In this document: piece by piece, positions 25,466 through 34,188 of the stretch
Numbering within the stretch: position 1 is the first letter of the stretch
Layout: every line of letters starts with the position of its first letter
Origin: Candidatus Poribacteria bacterium
GTDB lineage: Bacteria; Poribacteria; WGA-4E; WGA-3G
Direction: 5' to 3'
Assembly (NCBI GenBank): GCA_028824685.1
Contig: JAPPCZ010000032.1
Coordinates: forward strand, 1-38,886
Length of the DNA: 38,886 bases
Position numbers and translations under genes: made by a program
Notes under the pieces: generated by a model
What the model was told of the DNA's origin: nothing
Databases searched by the model: none
What the model saw: only the letters and a program-made list of their open reading frames with translations

Positions 25466-25527
25466 TGTTGCAAGATAGAGACTGCAACAAACGAAAAGAT
25501 AGTAAAAAACGGAAAATCGCACGAAAT
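25466..25527 (-). promoter_or_regulatory. Second copy of the GTTGCA-dyad upstream region
   Basis: On the minus strand this reads TCGTGCGATTTTC, then TACTATCTTTTCGTT, then GTTGCA-N10-TGCAAC, matching 16457-16518 with few changes. It ends about 25 bases before the start of the 75-aa membrane protein. The remainder of the gap to 25720 holds a TGTAGGAGCGACCTCCTGG unit (25632) and no gene. Confidence 0.5.
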
Positions 25528-25720
25528 TAATTGAATTAATGTTCATCCTGGGCAAAAGGACAGAGGCATCCCTTCTAAAAATTGCCACCTATAAGTTTCA
25601 CATGCCCTTTACCTAACATACAGACTCTTCTTGTAGGAGCGACCTCCTGGTCGCGACTTCTTCTACCAAAATGCACTCGACGGCACGCGGAGCGTGCCTA
25701 CTACGTTGCATAAACCATTT

Positions 25721-27124
25721 TCAAACTTCAATGCGCACAAACGCAAGGAATGCCCCTGCAAGCAGCACAACCAGAAATAGCACTAACAAGAACAAATCCA
25801 TCGCCGCAGCGTTGAAATCACGACTGAGACTGAGTGTGTCTTTAAACTTGGGAATTGCCTCTGGACTGACACGCTTTTGCGACATACCCTTAGGCACCCC
25901 AATAGCATGAAGACTCATCGGATCCGCCCTATCAGTGTCAATCACAAAATCTCGATATTCGCGAGCATACCGTTTCGCATTCTCAATAAATTGTAGATGC
26001 CGTTCTAACCCTGTCCCAGCAAAAGATTCAAAGAGGTGTTGGACAATCGCCGCAGGTGAGATACGGGTTATCGCACGCGCCCGTTTTCCCTGTGTAATCT
26101 GCTGGTTTAGATACTTTTCGGCAAAATATTCACTTTCTTCTGCATCTATAGTGAGATACTCAGCAATTACGTGAACTGGTGGTGTAGATTGTGAGTCTCC
26201 ATATTTATCTTCGTATGCCTTACGCGTCTCACGATCAAGCCTATTGCCCTCGCTCCAAAATTCCATATATGCCATTGGCACCGACGTGCGACTACCGATA
26301 GAGGCTAATGTATTCGGCATAAAAACCACAAAGCTCACCCAGATTAGCAACAGAACAACAAGACTCACCCCACTCTCCCGGACTGCAGCGGAAACCAGAA
26401 GCCCCAGAGCAATGAAGATACAGGTATAAAGGATTGTAATCCCGTACAAAATACCTAAACGGCCCCACAACTCGGCATTGAGTTGCACGGAATCTGAGGT
26501 GGAAATCAGAAGTAGGTTCATTAAAACCGCAATCACAAAAGGAATGTTAATGCTGATGAATGCACCTAAAAACTTTCCAACCAGTACAGTGTGTCGCGGG
26601 ATAGGATTTGCTAATATCAATCGCAATGTGCCTCGTTCCAGTTCACCAGAGACTGAATCAAAAGTAAAGAGAATTGCCACAAAACTCAGCACATAGCTGA
26701 CAATAAACGCCCAATCCATTGTGGTAAAATCAGGACGGATATTGTAGATATTTGGAGTTTCTTGTGGGTGCGACAATCTCCAGAGAGGTCTTACGTTGGC
26801 AATATCGCTAAAGTAGTTTTCTCCACTGACGCGCGTTGGCAAAAACACTTCATCACCTTCCGCACAAAAACGGAGTGACGAGTGTGCTTTATACAGGTGC
26901 CCAGGTCCCTCTGTCGCGAGGCGATATAAACTTGTACTACGTTCTTCAAGTTTTTTTACCGCTTCAGCAGTGGCATCGTGATATGTTTGTGTCCGATCAG
27001 GATGTCCACGCAGATAGACAATAGCATTGATCAGCATCAACGCCAGCAGCAAAACTGCTGTTAATGCAAAACGTAGGCTATTGAGATTATCGTATATTTC
27101 GCGTTTTGTTATATGCCAAATCAT
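25721..27124 (-). CDS. ABC-2 type permease, subfamily C (C5), 467 aa
   Basis: Subfamily C: MIWHITKREIYDNLNSLRF start, GPGHLYKAHSSLRFCAEGDE in the first loop, FDSVSGELERGTLRL after TM2 (Leu where most C copies have Arg), RISPAAIVQHLFESFAGTGLERH in the second loop, end VRIEV. No ribosome binding site is visible before the ATG: the upstream bases read ACAACTATAAA and belong to a repeat. It follows B4 by 253 bases. Translation may be weak unless coupled or leaderless. Confidence 0.88.
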   Translation of the reverse strand: MIWHITKREIYDNLNSLRFALTAVLLLALMLINAIVYLRGHPDRTQTYHDATAEAVKKLEERSTSLYRLATEGPGHLYKAHSSLRFCAEGDEVFLPTRVSGENYFSDIANVRPLWRLSHPQETPNIYNIRPDFTTMDWAFIVSYVLSFVAILFTFDSVSGELERGTLRLILANPIPRHTVLVGKFLGAFISINIPFVIAVLMNLLLISTSDSVQLNAELWGRLGILYGITILYTCIFIALGLLVSAAVRESGVSLVVLLLIWVSFVVFMPNTLASIGSRTSVPMAYMEFWSEGNRLDRETRKAYEDKYGDSQSTPPVHVIAEYLTIDAEESEYFAEKYLNQQITQGKRARAITRISPAAIVQHLFESFAGTGLERHLQFIENAKRYAREYRDFVIDTDRADPMSLHAIGVPKGMSQKRVSPEAIPKFKDTLSLSRDFNAAAMDLFLLVLFLVVLLAGAFLAFVRIEV

Positions 27125-27377
27125 TTTATAGTTGTCAGTTTTCAGGTACCAGTTATCAGAGCGTAGGTTGGGTAGAACTTGCGAAACTCAAATCAACGCA
27201 GCATGCACGTATGGCATGCTGCGAGTGTCAATTTAAGAAAAAACGCGTTTGTAGTCGCGCAATTCATTGCGCCTCTTACATTCTCTTACATTTGTAGGAG
27301 TGACCGAGAGGTCGCTCCTACAAGAAGAAAATCGGGCTTACAAAGCCCTCCCACAAGAAAAGATGGCAAATGCTATT
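27125..27377. repeat. Repeats between permeases B4 and C5
   Basis: The stretch contains TTGTCAGTTTTCAGG fragments, a GGGTAGAACTTGCGAAAC unit, a palindrome with arms GCAGCATGC/GCATGCTGC (near 27200-27222), a TGTAGGAGTGACC hairpin (27293-27322) and CGGGCTTACAAAGCCCTCCCAC. All are short intergenic repeats seen elsewhere in the window. Confidence 0.55.
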
Positions 27378-28868
27378 CTAAATTTCACTTCTGGTGAAAA
27401 TGAGAAGTATACCCATGAATAAGACGAGGTTGCAGATAATCAGAAGAAACAAATCTGGTAATGCTCTTGCTGCATTTACTGAGGCATCACTTCTCTCAAA
27501 AACAAACTCTGGAAATGTGCTCCAATCGACTGCCCCTTTGTCAGCGGCAAACCATTCCCGTGAGCCGAATGCTCTTTTCGCGTAAAAATAATCAATCACA
27601 ATTTTGCGGTACCGTCGCGTCGCCTCAAAAAAATCTCTGAGTCCCAGTAGGTCTGTACCCGCCAACGTCTGCGTTGCAGCATCATACATACCCACCGGTG
27701 AGAGTCTCAATAGTATCCTATCCATTCTCGCCTGCCGAACAAAAATGTCATCAAGTGCCTGCTTACGGATGAACCAAACCCTCTCAGTGGTACGGATAGT
27801 GAGCGGCTCAACAAAGTCAAAATATCTTTTCGCAAGAGAAATGTATCTTTCAAAATCTGGAGGTGTCTCTGAAATGTCAGTCAAATTTTCAATGTAAGAC
27901 ATCATATTTGCTGAATCTACGGACGCTTGCGTATAGAGTCCTAACACCTCGTGAAACCGCGACCCCTCCGCGATGCCCTCATTTTTAAGGAACTTTTTCC
28001 GATCTCTTTCATATTCATCTACAATTCGTTGGATTTGATTATTCACGGTATTTACACGTTCTTGTATATTGCCACCTGGATTAATCGTTGCCCGAATCAG
28101 GTTTGGGTATACCAGTATTAGAAACCCCCAGACGAACATCGCGAGCATTAAGGCTGTGCCGGTTCTACGCGTCGCAACTGATATTAACATTCCAATGAGA
28201 TAAAACAGCGATAGATACGCAAACGATGCGAAAACAATGCTGCCGATACGGAAGAAGTCAGCAGGTGACAACGGAATTGATCGGATTAACAACAGCAGCG
28301 TAAAAAGCAGACTTAAGAGCAGTGGCACTAATAGACACAGCATTGCACTGATATATTTGGCAAGCAAAATTTGTCCGCGTCGGACAGGTTGTGCTAAAAC
28401 AAGCCGTAACGTACCACGCTCGCGTTCCCCTGCAATCGCATCGTATGCAAATATCAGTCCCATTAAACTTAAGACAACTTCAAAGATAAAGACGATATCA
28501 ATGGAAGAGAAGAATGCGATAAATGGGTTATCCGTTCCGTGCATTTCGGTATCCCACAACGTAGGCACAAACCCGTGCCAGATACCGATAAGGTTCCCCA
28601 AGCGTTTATCTAATCCGACGTTGAAAATACTCAAAGGATTTGGCGCGCGATCCACAAACAGGTACATCGTAGAATACGTTTTTGCTTTCCGTAATCCTTC
28701 ATAATGTATTTTGACAGCGTCATTATAACTTTCCACACGCTGTTCGTAATCCTGTATAAGCACAGCGGTGTTCGCCACAACAAGCAGCAACGTAATAAGC
28801 ATCACAGCGGCAAAGCGAAAGGTCATGAGATTGTTCAGCAGTTCCCTGCGAATGAGTATTTTTAGCAT
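27378..28868 (-). CDS. ABC-2 type permease, subfamily B (B4), 496 aa
   Basis: Subfamily B: MLKILIRRELLNNLMTFRF start, RAPNPLSIFNVGLDKRLGN in the first loop, YDAIAGERERGTLRL then QPVRRGQILLAKYISAM after TM2, SPVGMYDAATQTLAGTDLLG and RAFGSREWFAADKGAVDW in the second loop, end TRSEI. The ATG lies directly against the end of a MITE-like element (minus strand ...AAAGTTCACTATAAA-ATG), with no ribosome binding site. This copy may therefore be poorly expressed or newly rewired. The frame is intact. Confidence 0.88.
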   Translation of the reverse strand: MLKILIRRELLNNLMTFRFAAVMLITLLLVVANTAVLIQDYEQRVESYNDAVKIHYEGLRKAKTYSTMYLFVDRAPNPLSIFNVGLDKRLGNLIGIWHGFVPTLWDTEMHGTDNPFIAFFSSIDIVFIFEVVLSLMGLIFAYDAIAGERERGTLRLVLAQPVRRGQILLAKYISAMLCLLVPLLLSLLFTLLLLIRSIPLSPADFFRIGSIVFASFAYLSLFYLIGMLISVATRRTGTALMLAMFVWGFLILVYPNLIRATINPGGNIQERVNTVNNQIQRIVDEYERDRKKFLKNEGIAEGSRFHEVLGLYTQASVDSANMMSYIENLTDISETPPDFERYISLAKRYFDFVEPLTIRTTERVWFIRKQALDDIFVRQARMDRILLRLSPVGMYDAATQTLAGTDLLGLRDFFEATRRYRKIVIDYFYAKRAFGSREWFAADKGAVDWSTFPEFVFERSDASVNAARALPDLFLLIICNLVLFMGILLIFTRSEI

Positions 28869-29245
28869 TTTATAGTGAACTTTAAAATTGTTAGGACATT
28901 TTGATAAACTTGTTTTGGAAACATGACGGACAACAGAAGTGGTAGCACAATCTGTATGAAAATTAAATAAATATTTCGGTAATTTCTTAGTCCCGTAGGG
29001 ACGATATGTTTATAGAAATGTGATAACCTATCTTTCTTGAGTTCCGTAGGAACGGCATATTTATTGTTAATGTGCTTCGGAACATATCGTCCCTACGGGA
29101 CTGAAGGGCACCTAAAATGTTCCGAATATGCATAATGAAAATTACCGATTTAATTACTTAATCTTCATTTAAATTGTGCTTGTGAGTGCGCAAACAGACA
29201 GTTTACGCTACAGAAGTGTCCCATTAATTATAATTTTACTATAAA
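28869..29245. mobile_element. MITE-like element separating C4 and B4
   Basis: The ends TTATAGTGAACTTTAAAATTG (left, in part) and ...TAATTTTACTATAAA (right) are inverted relatives of those at 3109-3347 and 5856-6320. A second inverted pair inside (near 28956 and 29168) begins ATGAAAATTAA and ends TTAATCTTCAT. The core has TTAGTCCCGTAGGGACGA then TATGTTTATAG, TTCCGTAGGAACGGCAT, and an inverse copy. No gene is present. Confidence 0.6.
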
Positions 29246-30652
29246 TTAAACATCAATGCGGACAAACGCAAGATACGCACCTGAAAGCAGCACCACCAAA
29301 AACAGCACCAACAGGAACAAATCTATCGCCGCAGCGTTAAAATCATGACTGAGACTGAGTCTGTCTTCAAATATCGGAATAGACTCCGGGTTCACTGGCT
29401 TTTGCGACATACCCTCACGAACTCCAATAATATGCGGACTATCGGGATCAGATCTATCCATATCCATGACGAATTCTCGGTATTCACGCGCGTAACGCTG
29501 CACATTCTCCACAAAATGTCGATGCCGCTCAAACCCACTGCCAGCAAAAGATTCAAAGAGATGTTGGACAATCGCAACAGGTGAGATACGTGTGACAGAA
29601 CGCATCAATTGAATTTGGGCATGCTGCTGACTTACGTATTCTTGACCTAAACTTATCCGCTGTGCAACGTCGTTCATTACAAACTCACCTGCTAACTCCA
29701 TCTTTTTAGATGGAAACGCATCCATGTTTTGCACGCGCGCCTCGTATTCACTCTTGAGTTGCTCGTGAAGTTTAGAACGACGCTGTGTGTATTCATAGTG
29801 TCCCATCGGTTCAGAAAATCCGCTTGTAATGGGCGCGAGTGTGCTCGGCATAAAAACGACAAAAACAACCCACGTCAATAGCAGAATCACAAGGCTCGCC
29901 GCATTCCGCTGCACAAGTGATGAAACCAATAACCCTAACGCAAGAAATAGACACAGGTACAGAATTGCGATACAGAAAATAATCGCTAAACGGCTCCACG
30001 CGTCGGTGTTAAGTTGGACGTTGCTGGACGTGGAAATTATCAAAAGGTTTGCCAACACCGCAAGTGTAAACGGCACACTAATACTGACCAATGCGCCTAA
30101 AAATTTTCCAATCAACACAGTATGGCGCGGGATGGCGTTTGCCAAAGTTAAACGAAGCGTACCATGTTCTCGGTCGCCAGAAATTGAATCAAAGGTGAAC
30201 AGAATCGCAATGAGACTTAAGACATACCCAATCACAAATCCCCAATCTACTTTAATAGTGTCTGGACGGATATTTTTTGAATCCGGATTCGGGTAGTGAT
30301 AGAGTGTGCTCCAGAAGCCTGTTAAGTTGCCATCTGCCCAATGTAAAAATCCACCGTAAACTCTATCTGATAAAAAAACGTCACCTCCCTCAGCACAGAA
30401 TTGGAGAACGGACGGCTTTTTGTAAAGACTACCGGGGCCATGAACCGCAATGTCATATAAATGTGTCCGAGTACTTAACTCATTTTGCGATGCTGTAACA
30501 TCATCGTGATATTTCTGCATCCGCTCAGGGTGTTCGCGAAGATAGACAACAGCATTGGTCAGCATTAAACCAAACAGAAGGAATGTCGCCAGTGCAAATC
30601 GAAGGCTAATGAGATTATCGTAGAGTTCGCGTTTTGTGATATGCCATATCAT
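29246..30652 (-). CDS. ABC-2 type permease, subfamily C (C4), 468 aa
   Basis: Subfamily C, closest to C2: MIWHITKRELYDNLISLRF, GPGSLYKKPSVLQFCAEGGD, FDSISGDREHGTLRL, RHTVLIGKFLGALVSI, RISPVAIVQHLFESFAGSGFERH and REYREFVMDMDRSDP, ending VRIDV. AAGGAACATAAA precedes the ATG. The tRNA-like element and its terminator lie 176 bases upstream, so it probably has its own promoter and is not read through from B3. Confidence 0.9.
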   Translation of the reverse strand: MIWHITKRELYDNLISLRFALATFLLFGLMLTNAVVYLREHPERMQKYHDDVTASQNELSTRTHLYDIAVHGPGSLYKKPSVLQFCAEGGDVFLSDRVYGGFLHWADGNLTGFWSTLYHYPNPDSKNIRPDTIKVDWGFVIGYVLSLIAILFTFDSISGDREHGTLRLTLANAIPRHTVLIGKFLGALVSISVPFTLAVLANLLIISTSSNVQLNTDAWSRLAIIFCIAILYLCLFLALGLLVSSLVQRNAASLVILLLTWVVFVVFMPSTLAPITSGFSEPMGHYEYTQRRSKLHEQLKSEYEARVQNMDAFPSKKMELAGEFVMNDVAQRISLGQEYVSQQHAQIQLMRSVTRISPVAIVQHLFESFAGSGFERHRHFVENVQRYAREYREFVMDMDRSDPDSPHIIGVREGMSQKPVNPESIPIFEDRLSLSHDFNAAAIDLFLLVLFLVVLLSGAYLAFVRIDV

Positions 30653-30782
30653 TTTATGTTCCTTGTAGCTGCCAACTTTAAGCAGTCAACTGCCAATATT
30701 TTAAGCAATAAGTAGTTTTGGGACATAAGGTTTCTTGTTTTTCTGCTGTTATACCACATTTTTTCAAATTCACATCTTTAAC

Positions 30783-30811
30783 TTGACAACTTACATTTTT
30801 TATGCTACAAT
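30783..30811 (+). promoter_or_regulatory. Consensus sigma-70 promoter reading into the tRNA-like element
   Basis: TTGACA (30783-30788), a spacer of exactly 17 bases, then TACAAT (30806-30811) with TG one base before it (extended -10). It is the best sigma-70 consensus match I noticed in the window. It points on the plus strand, into the antisense of the tRNA-like fold. Confidence 0.55.
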
Positions 30812-30828
30812 ATATTCGTTCAGTAAAA

Positions 30829-30941
30829 AAACAACCGCCAAACACCCTATGGAGGTGGCGGGAATTGAACCCGCGAATACCGGCTGTCAAGACCATATCC
30901 AGCACCTGCTCACCCCCATATTTAGCGTTTGGCGGTTGTTT
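30829..30941 (-). ncRNA. tRNA-like or tmRNA-like small RNA closed by a terminator stem
   Basis: On the minus strand, GGGGGTG (30917-30911) pairs with CACCTCC (30857-30851) as a 7-bp acceptor stem with one G-U pair. GCGGG-TTCAATT-CCCGC (30874-30858) is a textbook T arm. Only about 36 bases lie between acceptor and T arm, too few and too poorly paired for normal D and anticodon arms. GGGG-TGA and CTGGAT recall the 5' end of tmRNA, but no tag reading frame fits. No CCA is encoded. Perfect 15-bp outer arms (30829-30843, 30927-30941) enclose everything, and seven T follow on the minus strand, as in an intrinsic terminator. A minus promoter ends just upstream. A degenerate tRNA gene is the alternative. 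Confidence 0.5.
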
Positions 30942-30942
30942 A

Positions 30943-30972
30943 ATTATACGATTAAACCCCGCCGAATTACAA
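30943..30972 (-). promoter_or_regulatory. Putative minus-strand promoter of the tRNA-like RNA
   Basis: On the minus strand TTGTAA (30972-30967) is followed after 18 bases by a perfect TATAAT (30948-30943). Transcription would start near 30937, at the 5' arm of the outer stem, and stop at the T-run near 30825, giving an RNA of about 110 bases. Confidence 0.4.
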
Positions 30973-31043
30973 ATTAAACCCGAATACAGAAGAAAACAGT
31001 AGTTTCTAATCTTTGTCTTGACATTTCGTTTTTAAAGAGGAAA

Positions 31044-32555
31044 CTACACTTCGCTTCTGATGAAAATCAGAAATATGAACATAAAGAGAAGGATGTTCAT
31101 CATGAGCAGCAGGAGTAAATCTGGTAACGCTCGCGCAGCATTTGTTTGGGTACTGCTTCTCTGAAAAGAAAACTGAGGCAAACTCTCCCACTCTACCGCG
31201 CCTTTATCCGCGGCAAACCATTGACGAGAACCGAACGCTTTTTTATCATAGTAAAAATCAATTATAACCCGGCGATGCTTCCGTGCGGCAGTAAAGAAAT
31301 CTTTGAGGCCGGACAGGTCTGTGCCTGACCATGCTTGCGTTGCAGCGTCATATATGCCGACAGGCGAGAACCGCAATAGAATGCGATCCAGCATTGCTGG
31401 TTGAACAAAGATGGTTTCGAGTGCAGGCTTTCGGATAAGCCACGTCCGTTCTGCGGCGTCAATGATTTGTGGTCCGAGGTAGCGATAATAGTTCTGTGCA
31501 TGCGGCACCATCGGTTCAGATTCCGAATGTAGTTTCAGAATGTTGGCACCAGAGACGAGGGTATGTTTGAGGATTGAGGAATCTATGATAGGGTATTCAT
31601 AATAGTTGAAACCGGATTCTATGTGAATGCCGAAACGCGGACTTTCCCCTGGCACAGCGTCATTCGCAAGGAACTTTTTTCGTTCTCTGTCTAATTCCTC
31701 CCATATCTGCTGAATCTGGTTTTTAGCGGATTCAGCACTCGCCTGAGAGGTATCGGGGGATGCAATCGTAGCAAGGATCACATTCGGATATACCAACACC
31801 CAAAATCCCCAGACAAACATCGCAAGCATCAGCGCGGTGCCGGTTCTGCGGGTTGCTGCTGAAATCAGCATGCCGACGAGGTAAAATACTGACAGATACG
31901 CAACTGAACTCAAAATAATGCCACCGATACGGAAAAAATCACCTGCGCTCAGTGATATACTGGTAGATGTCGTCAGCAAAATTACAGCGAGGATTAGGCT
32001 TATCAGCAGTGGCACCAGCAGACATATCATCGCACTGATGTATTTCGCCAGCAGGATTTGACCCCGACTGACCGGATGCGTTAGCACCAGACGCAATGTG
32101 CCGCGCTCGCGTTCGCCCGCAAGCGCATCATAGGCGAAAATTAATGCCATGAGACTCAGCACCACTTCAAAGATAAACACAATATCAATGGAAGCGAAAA
32201 GTTTGAGAAGCGGATTCGTTATACCATGCATCCGAGCATCCCATAGCGTCGGCACTAATCCGTGATATATCCAAATTTCGTTCCCCAACCGTTTGTCCAA
32301 TCCCACATTGAAAATACTCAACGGATTTGGTGGACGGGCAACGTCCAACGGCATTGACGTATACGTTTTTCTTTCCTGTGTATTCTCATGATAATTTTTG
32401 AGTGCTGTATTGTAAGATTCTAAACGTCGCTCATGATCCTTAATAAGCACAGCGGTATTTGCAACCACAAGTAACAACATAATGAAGACTGCTGCCGCAA
32501 ATCGGAATGTCATGAGATTGTCGAGCAGTTCTCTACGGATGAGTGTTTTGAGCAT
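31044..32555 (-). CDS. ABC-2 type permease, subfamily B (B3), 503 aa
   Basis: Subfamily B: MLKTLIRRELLDNLMTFRF start, RPPNPLSIFNVGLDKRLGN, YDALAGERERGTLRL then HPVSRGQILLAKYISAM, SPVGIYDAATQAWSGTDLSG, KAFGSRQWFAADKGAVEW, end IRSEV. It is closest to B2. An in-frame ATG lies three codons upstream (32564), but the family start MLK and a weak GTGGAAA site favour 32555. The tRNA-like element and its terminator follow, then C4. The upstream gap to 33252 is rich in repeats and has no recognised promoter. Confidence 0.9.
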   Translation of the reverse strand: MLKTLIRRELLDNLMTFRFAAAVFIMLLLVVANTAVLIKDHERRLESYNTALKNYHENTQERKTYTSMPLDVARPPNPLSIFNVGLDKRLGNEIWIYHGLVPTLWDARMHGITNPLLKLFASIDIVFIFEVVLSLMALIFAYDALAGERERGTLRLVLTHPVSRGQILLAKYISAMICLLVPLLISLILAVILLTTSTSISLSAGDFFRIGGIILSSVAYLSVFYLVGMLISAATRRTGTALMLAMFVWGFWVLVYPNVILATIASPDTSQASAESAKNQIQQIWEELDRERKKFLANDAVPGESPRFGIHIESGFNYYEYPIIDSSILKHTLVSGANILKLHSESEPMVPHAQNYYRYLGPQIIDAAERTWLIRKPALETIFVQPAMLDRILLRFSPVGIYDAATQAWSGTDLSGLKDFFTAARKHRRVIIDFYYDKKAFGSRQWFAADKGAVEWESLPQFSFQRSSTQTNAARALPDLLLLLMMNILLFMFIFLIFIRSEV

Positions 32556-32751
32556 TTTCCACATCTCTACATGTATAATAGATTACTGAACATATAGTAT
32601 ATCATGTGCATTACAGGTAACTCAAACCTACTTTCGGCAGGGGTATGTAAAGTTTTTGGGAAAATAAACCCACTGTTATTGTGGGTATGCGTTACTTTTC
32701 CCACTTAAGTGTTGTCTTTATGCACTTTATTACTTGAAATATGCGATTCAG

Positions 32752-33068
32752 TCCCGTAGGGACGATATGTTTATAGATAAACGTTGACACGTCCCTCTTT
32801 AGTCCCGTAGGGACGCAATGTTTATAGACTTGTCTGAAGAGTGGACAATCCCAATAACAATGCATATTGAGAAGGGTTCATAATGATTCAGACGTTTTCT
32901 TAAGTTTCCACCGCAGCATGCCAAACGCGCATGCTGCGGTGATTTGGCTGAATGCCATAAAGGCATTCATAGTGTTGATTTATGGGTTTCGTAAACTCTG
33001 CCCGCTGAATCATGTAGAATGCCAAAAAGCGCATTCTACCAAAGGCATTCATAGCGTTGATTTGGACC
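32752..33068. repeat. Repeat cluster with a nested palindromic insertion
   Basis: Two GTCCCGTAGGGACG units with ATGTTTATAG (near 32752 and 32803) are followed by micro-palindromes: arms CCGCAGCAT/ATGCTGCGG near 32910, GAATGCC/GGCATTC near 32950, and a copy at 33004-33060 whose loop is split by another palindrome (arms TAGAAT/ATTCTA). The uninterrupted neighbour at 32947 shows what the split copy looked like before. No gene is seen in 32556-33110. Confidence 0.65.
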
Positions 33069-33110
33069 TACGGGATAATGTCCTATCATCATATAGAAAT
33101 GGTGTTATAA

Positions 33111-33149
33111 AAGATTTACCTCGGCGAGAGTATCACCGAGGTAAATCTT
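33111..33149 (-). terminator. Intrinsic terminator of the phage-like gene
   Basis: Perfect 14-bp arms AAGATTTACCTCGG (33111-33124) and CCGAGGTAAATCTT (33136-33149) enclose 11 bases. On the minus strand the stem is followed by TTATAA after the closing T bases. It lies about 100 bases after the stop codon at 33253. Confidence 0.65.
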
Positions 33150-33252
33150 TGAGACTTGATTCGTCATCTTGATTTTGGGTTAGAACCGAATCCGTTATGG
33201 ATTGTCGCAATGGAAAGAATATGCTTGGCTTGGCGTGTAAGCGACTACTGAA

Positions 33253-33948
33253 CTATTCGGTTTTCGGTAATGGAATTTCAAAATTAATTTCTTCAGATTC
33301 CTCGTAAGGTAATTCTTCAAACCGAACCACGTCGAATTTCCCTGCCTCATATTTTCTGTGTGAACCGAGACCCAGCTCCATCCCGTACAGAAAACATTTC
33401 TTTATATCTTTTATTACAAGTTTTTTGCTGCGGTTATCCTCGCCTATTCGGTTTTTGAGCAACCACAATTGAAATTTGACTGTGGGTTCTAATACATATT
33501 CAAGGGTTTTAAGAATCGATCTACTGCCTTGCGGTGTTGAGACATTACCAGCATGTGATTCGATACCTGTAGGTTCCATTATGCGTGGAAGCAGATAAAT
33601 CTTTTCACCGGTAAAGGTGTCATCTTCATCTTGTCCTTTGATTATAAGTCCCTCACGCATCGTCTGTTTACTGCCGCGCTTTGTAATTGTGAGTTCTAAT
33701 AACGATGCTGCTTGTGCAAGCATTGCCTTAATTTGATAACTTCCGATGTATATTCCGCGATCGTCGCGTTTAAAACCGACGGTCCGTTTTTCAATCTCCT
33801 CGGTAAGGTCAAGATCATCGGCAGTTGGCGAGGTATCCTCACTGCTAAATTTATTCTTGACGTAATTTTTTAAAACATCTTTATCTTTTGGAAGGCCACC
33901 ATATATTTTATCTCTAAACTTTAACTCTATTTCAAATTTTAAATACAC
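33253..33948 (-). CDS. Phage-like hypothetical protein, 231 aa
   Basis: A GTG start with AAAGGTG four bases upstream. The protein opens with a strand and IYGGLPKDKDVLKNYV, has GFKRDDRGIYIGSYQIKAML near residues 78-97, MEPTGIES and STPQGSRSIL in the middle, and a Gly-rich GLGSHRKYEAGKFDVVRFE near the end. From memory, this order (GGxPK start, GxYI-x-x-x-QIKAM, TPQGxR, GLGxxRxxGxGxFxVxxFE) resembles unnamed proteins of tailed phages and prophages. The Gly-rich end also faintly recalls RAMP proteins, but no Cas gene or repeat array is present. It has its own terminator and no phage neighbours, so it may be a stray cargo gene. Confidence 0.72.
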   Translation of the reverse strand: MYLKFEIELKFRDKIYGGLPKDKDVLKNYVKNKFSSEDTSPTADDLDLTEEIEKRTVGFKRDDRGIYIGSYQIKAMLAQAASLLELTITKRGSKQTMREGLIIKGQDEDDTFTGEKIYLLPRIMEPTGIESHAGNVSTPQGSRSILKTLEYVLEPTVKFQLWLLKNRIGEDNRSKKLVIKDIKKCFLYGMELGLGSHRKYEAGKFDVVRFEELPYEESEEINFEIPLPKTE

Positions 33949-34188
33949 TTTTCACCTTTGAAATGACGCTTATACCGATCAATGATGGATATCCAGCGTT
34001 TAGCTATGTTGTGATTCTTTTAGTTTTATCGCTTATACGTATTTTCGGATGCACCTTTGTCACATCCAACAATTATCTCACAAAGTATATTTCAAAACCG
34101 CGTTGCAACAAGCAAGCAGAAACGGTTTTAACAACGGGACATAGAACGCAAAAACTTCGTTCAAAAGAGGTACAATAAATTACATAAT

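Noticed and set aside
30851..30917. Ordinary tRNA gene
   Set aside because: Acceptor and T arm are good, but only about 36 bases remain for D and anticodon arms and I could not form both, so no amino acid is assigned.
30735..31002. Short proteins across the tRNA-like element (with AGIEPAN or RELNPR)
   Set aside because: The peptide pattern comes from reading antisense through a T arm; there is no ribosome binding site. The RNA structure explains the sequence better.
33253..33948. Cas/RAMP protein
   Set aside because: The Gly-rich end is suggestive, but there is no array or cas neighbour, and phage-like motifs fit better.
33963..34178. 71-residue plus-strand reading frame between the phage-like gene and C3
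   Set aside because: No ribosome binding site and no recognisable protein features beyond one hydrophobic stretch; probably chance.
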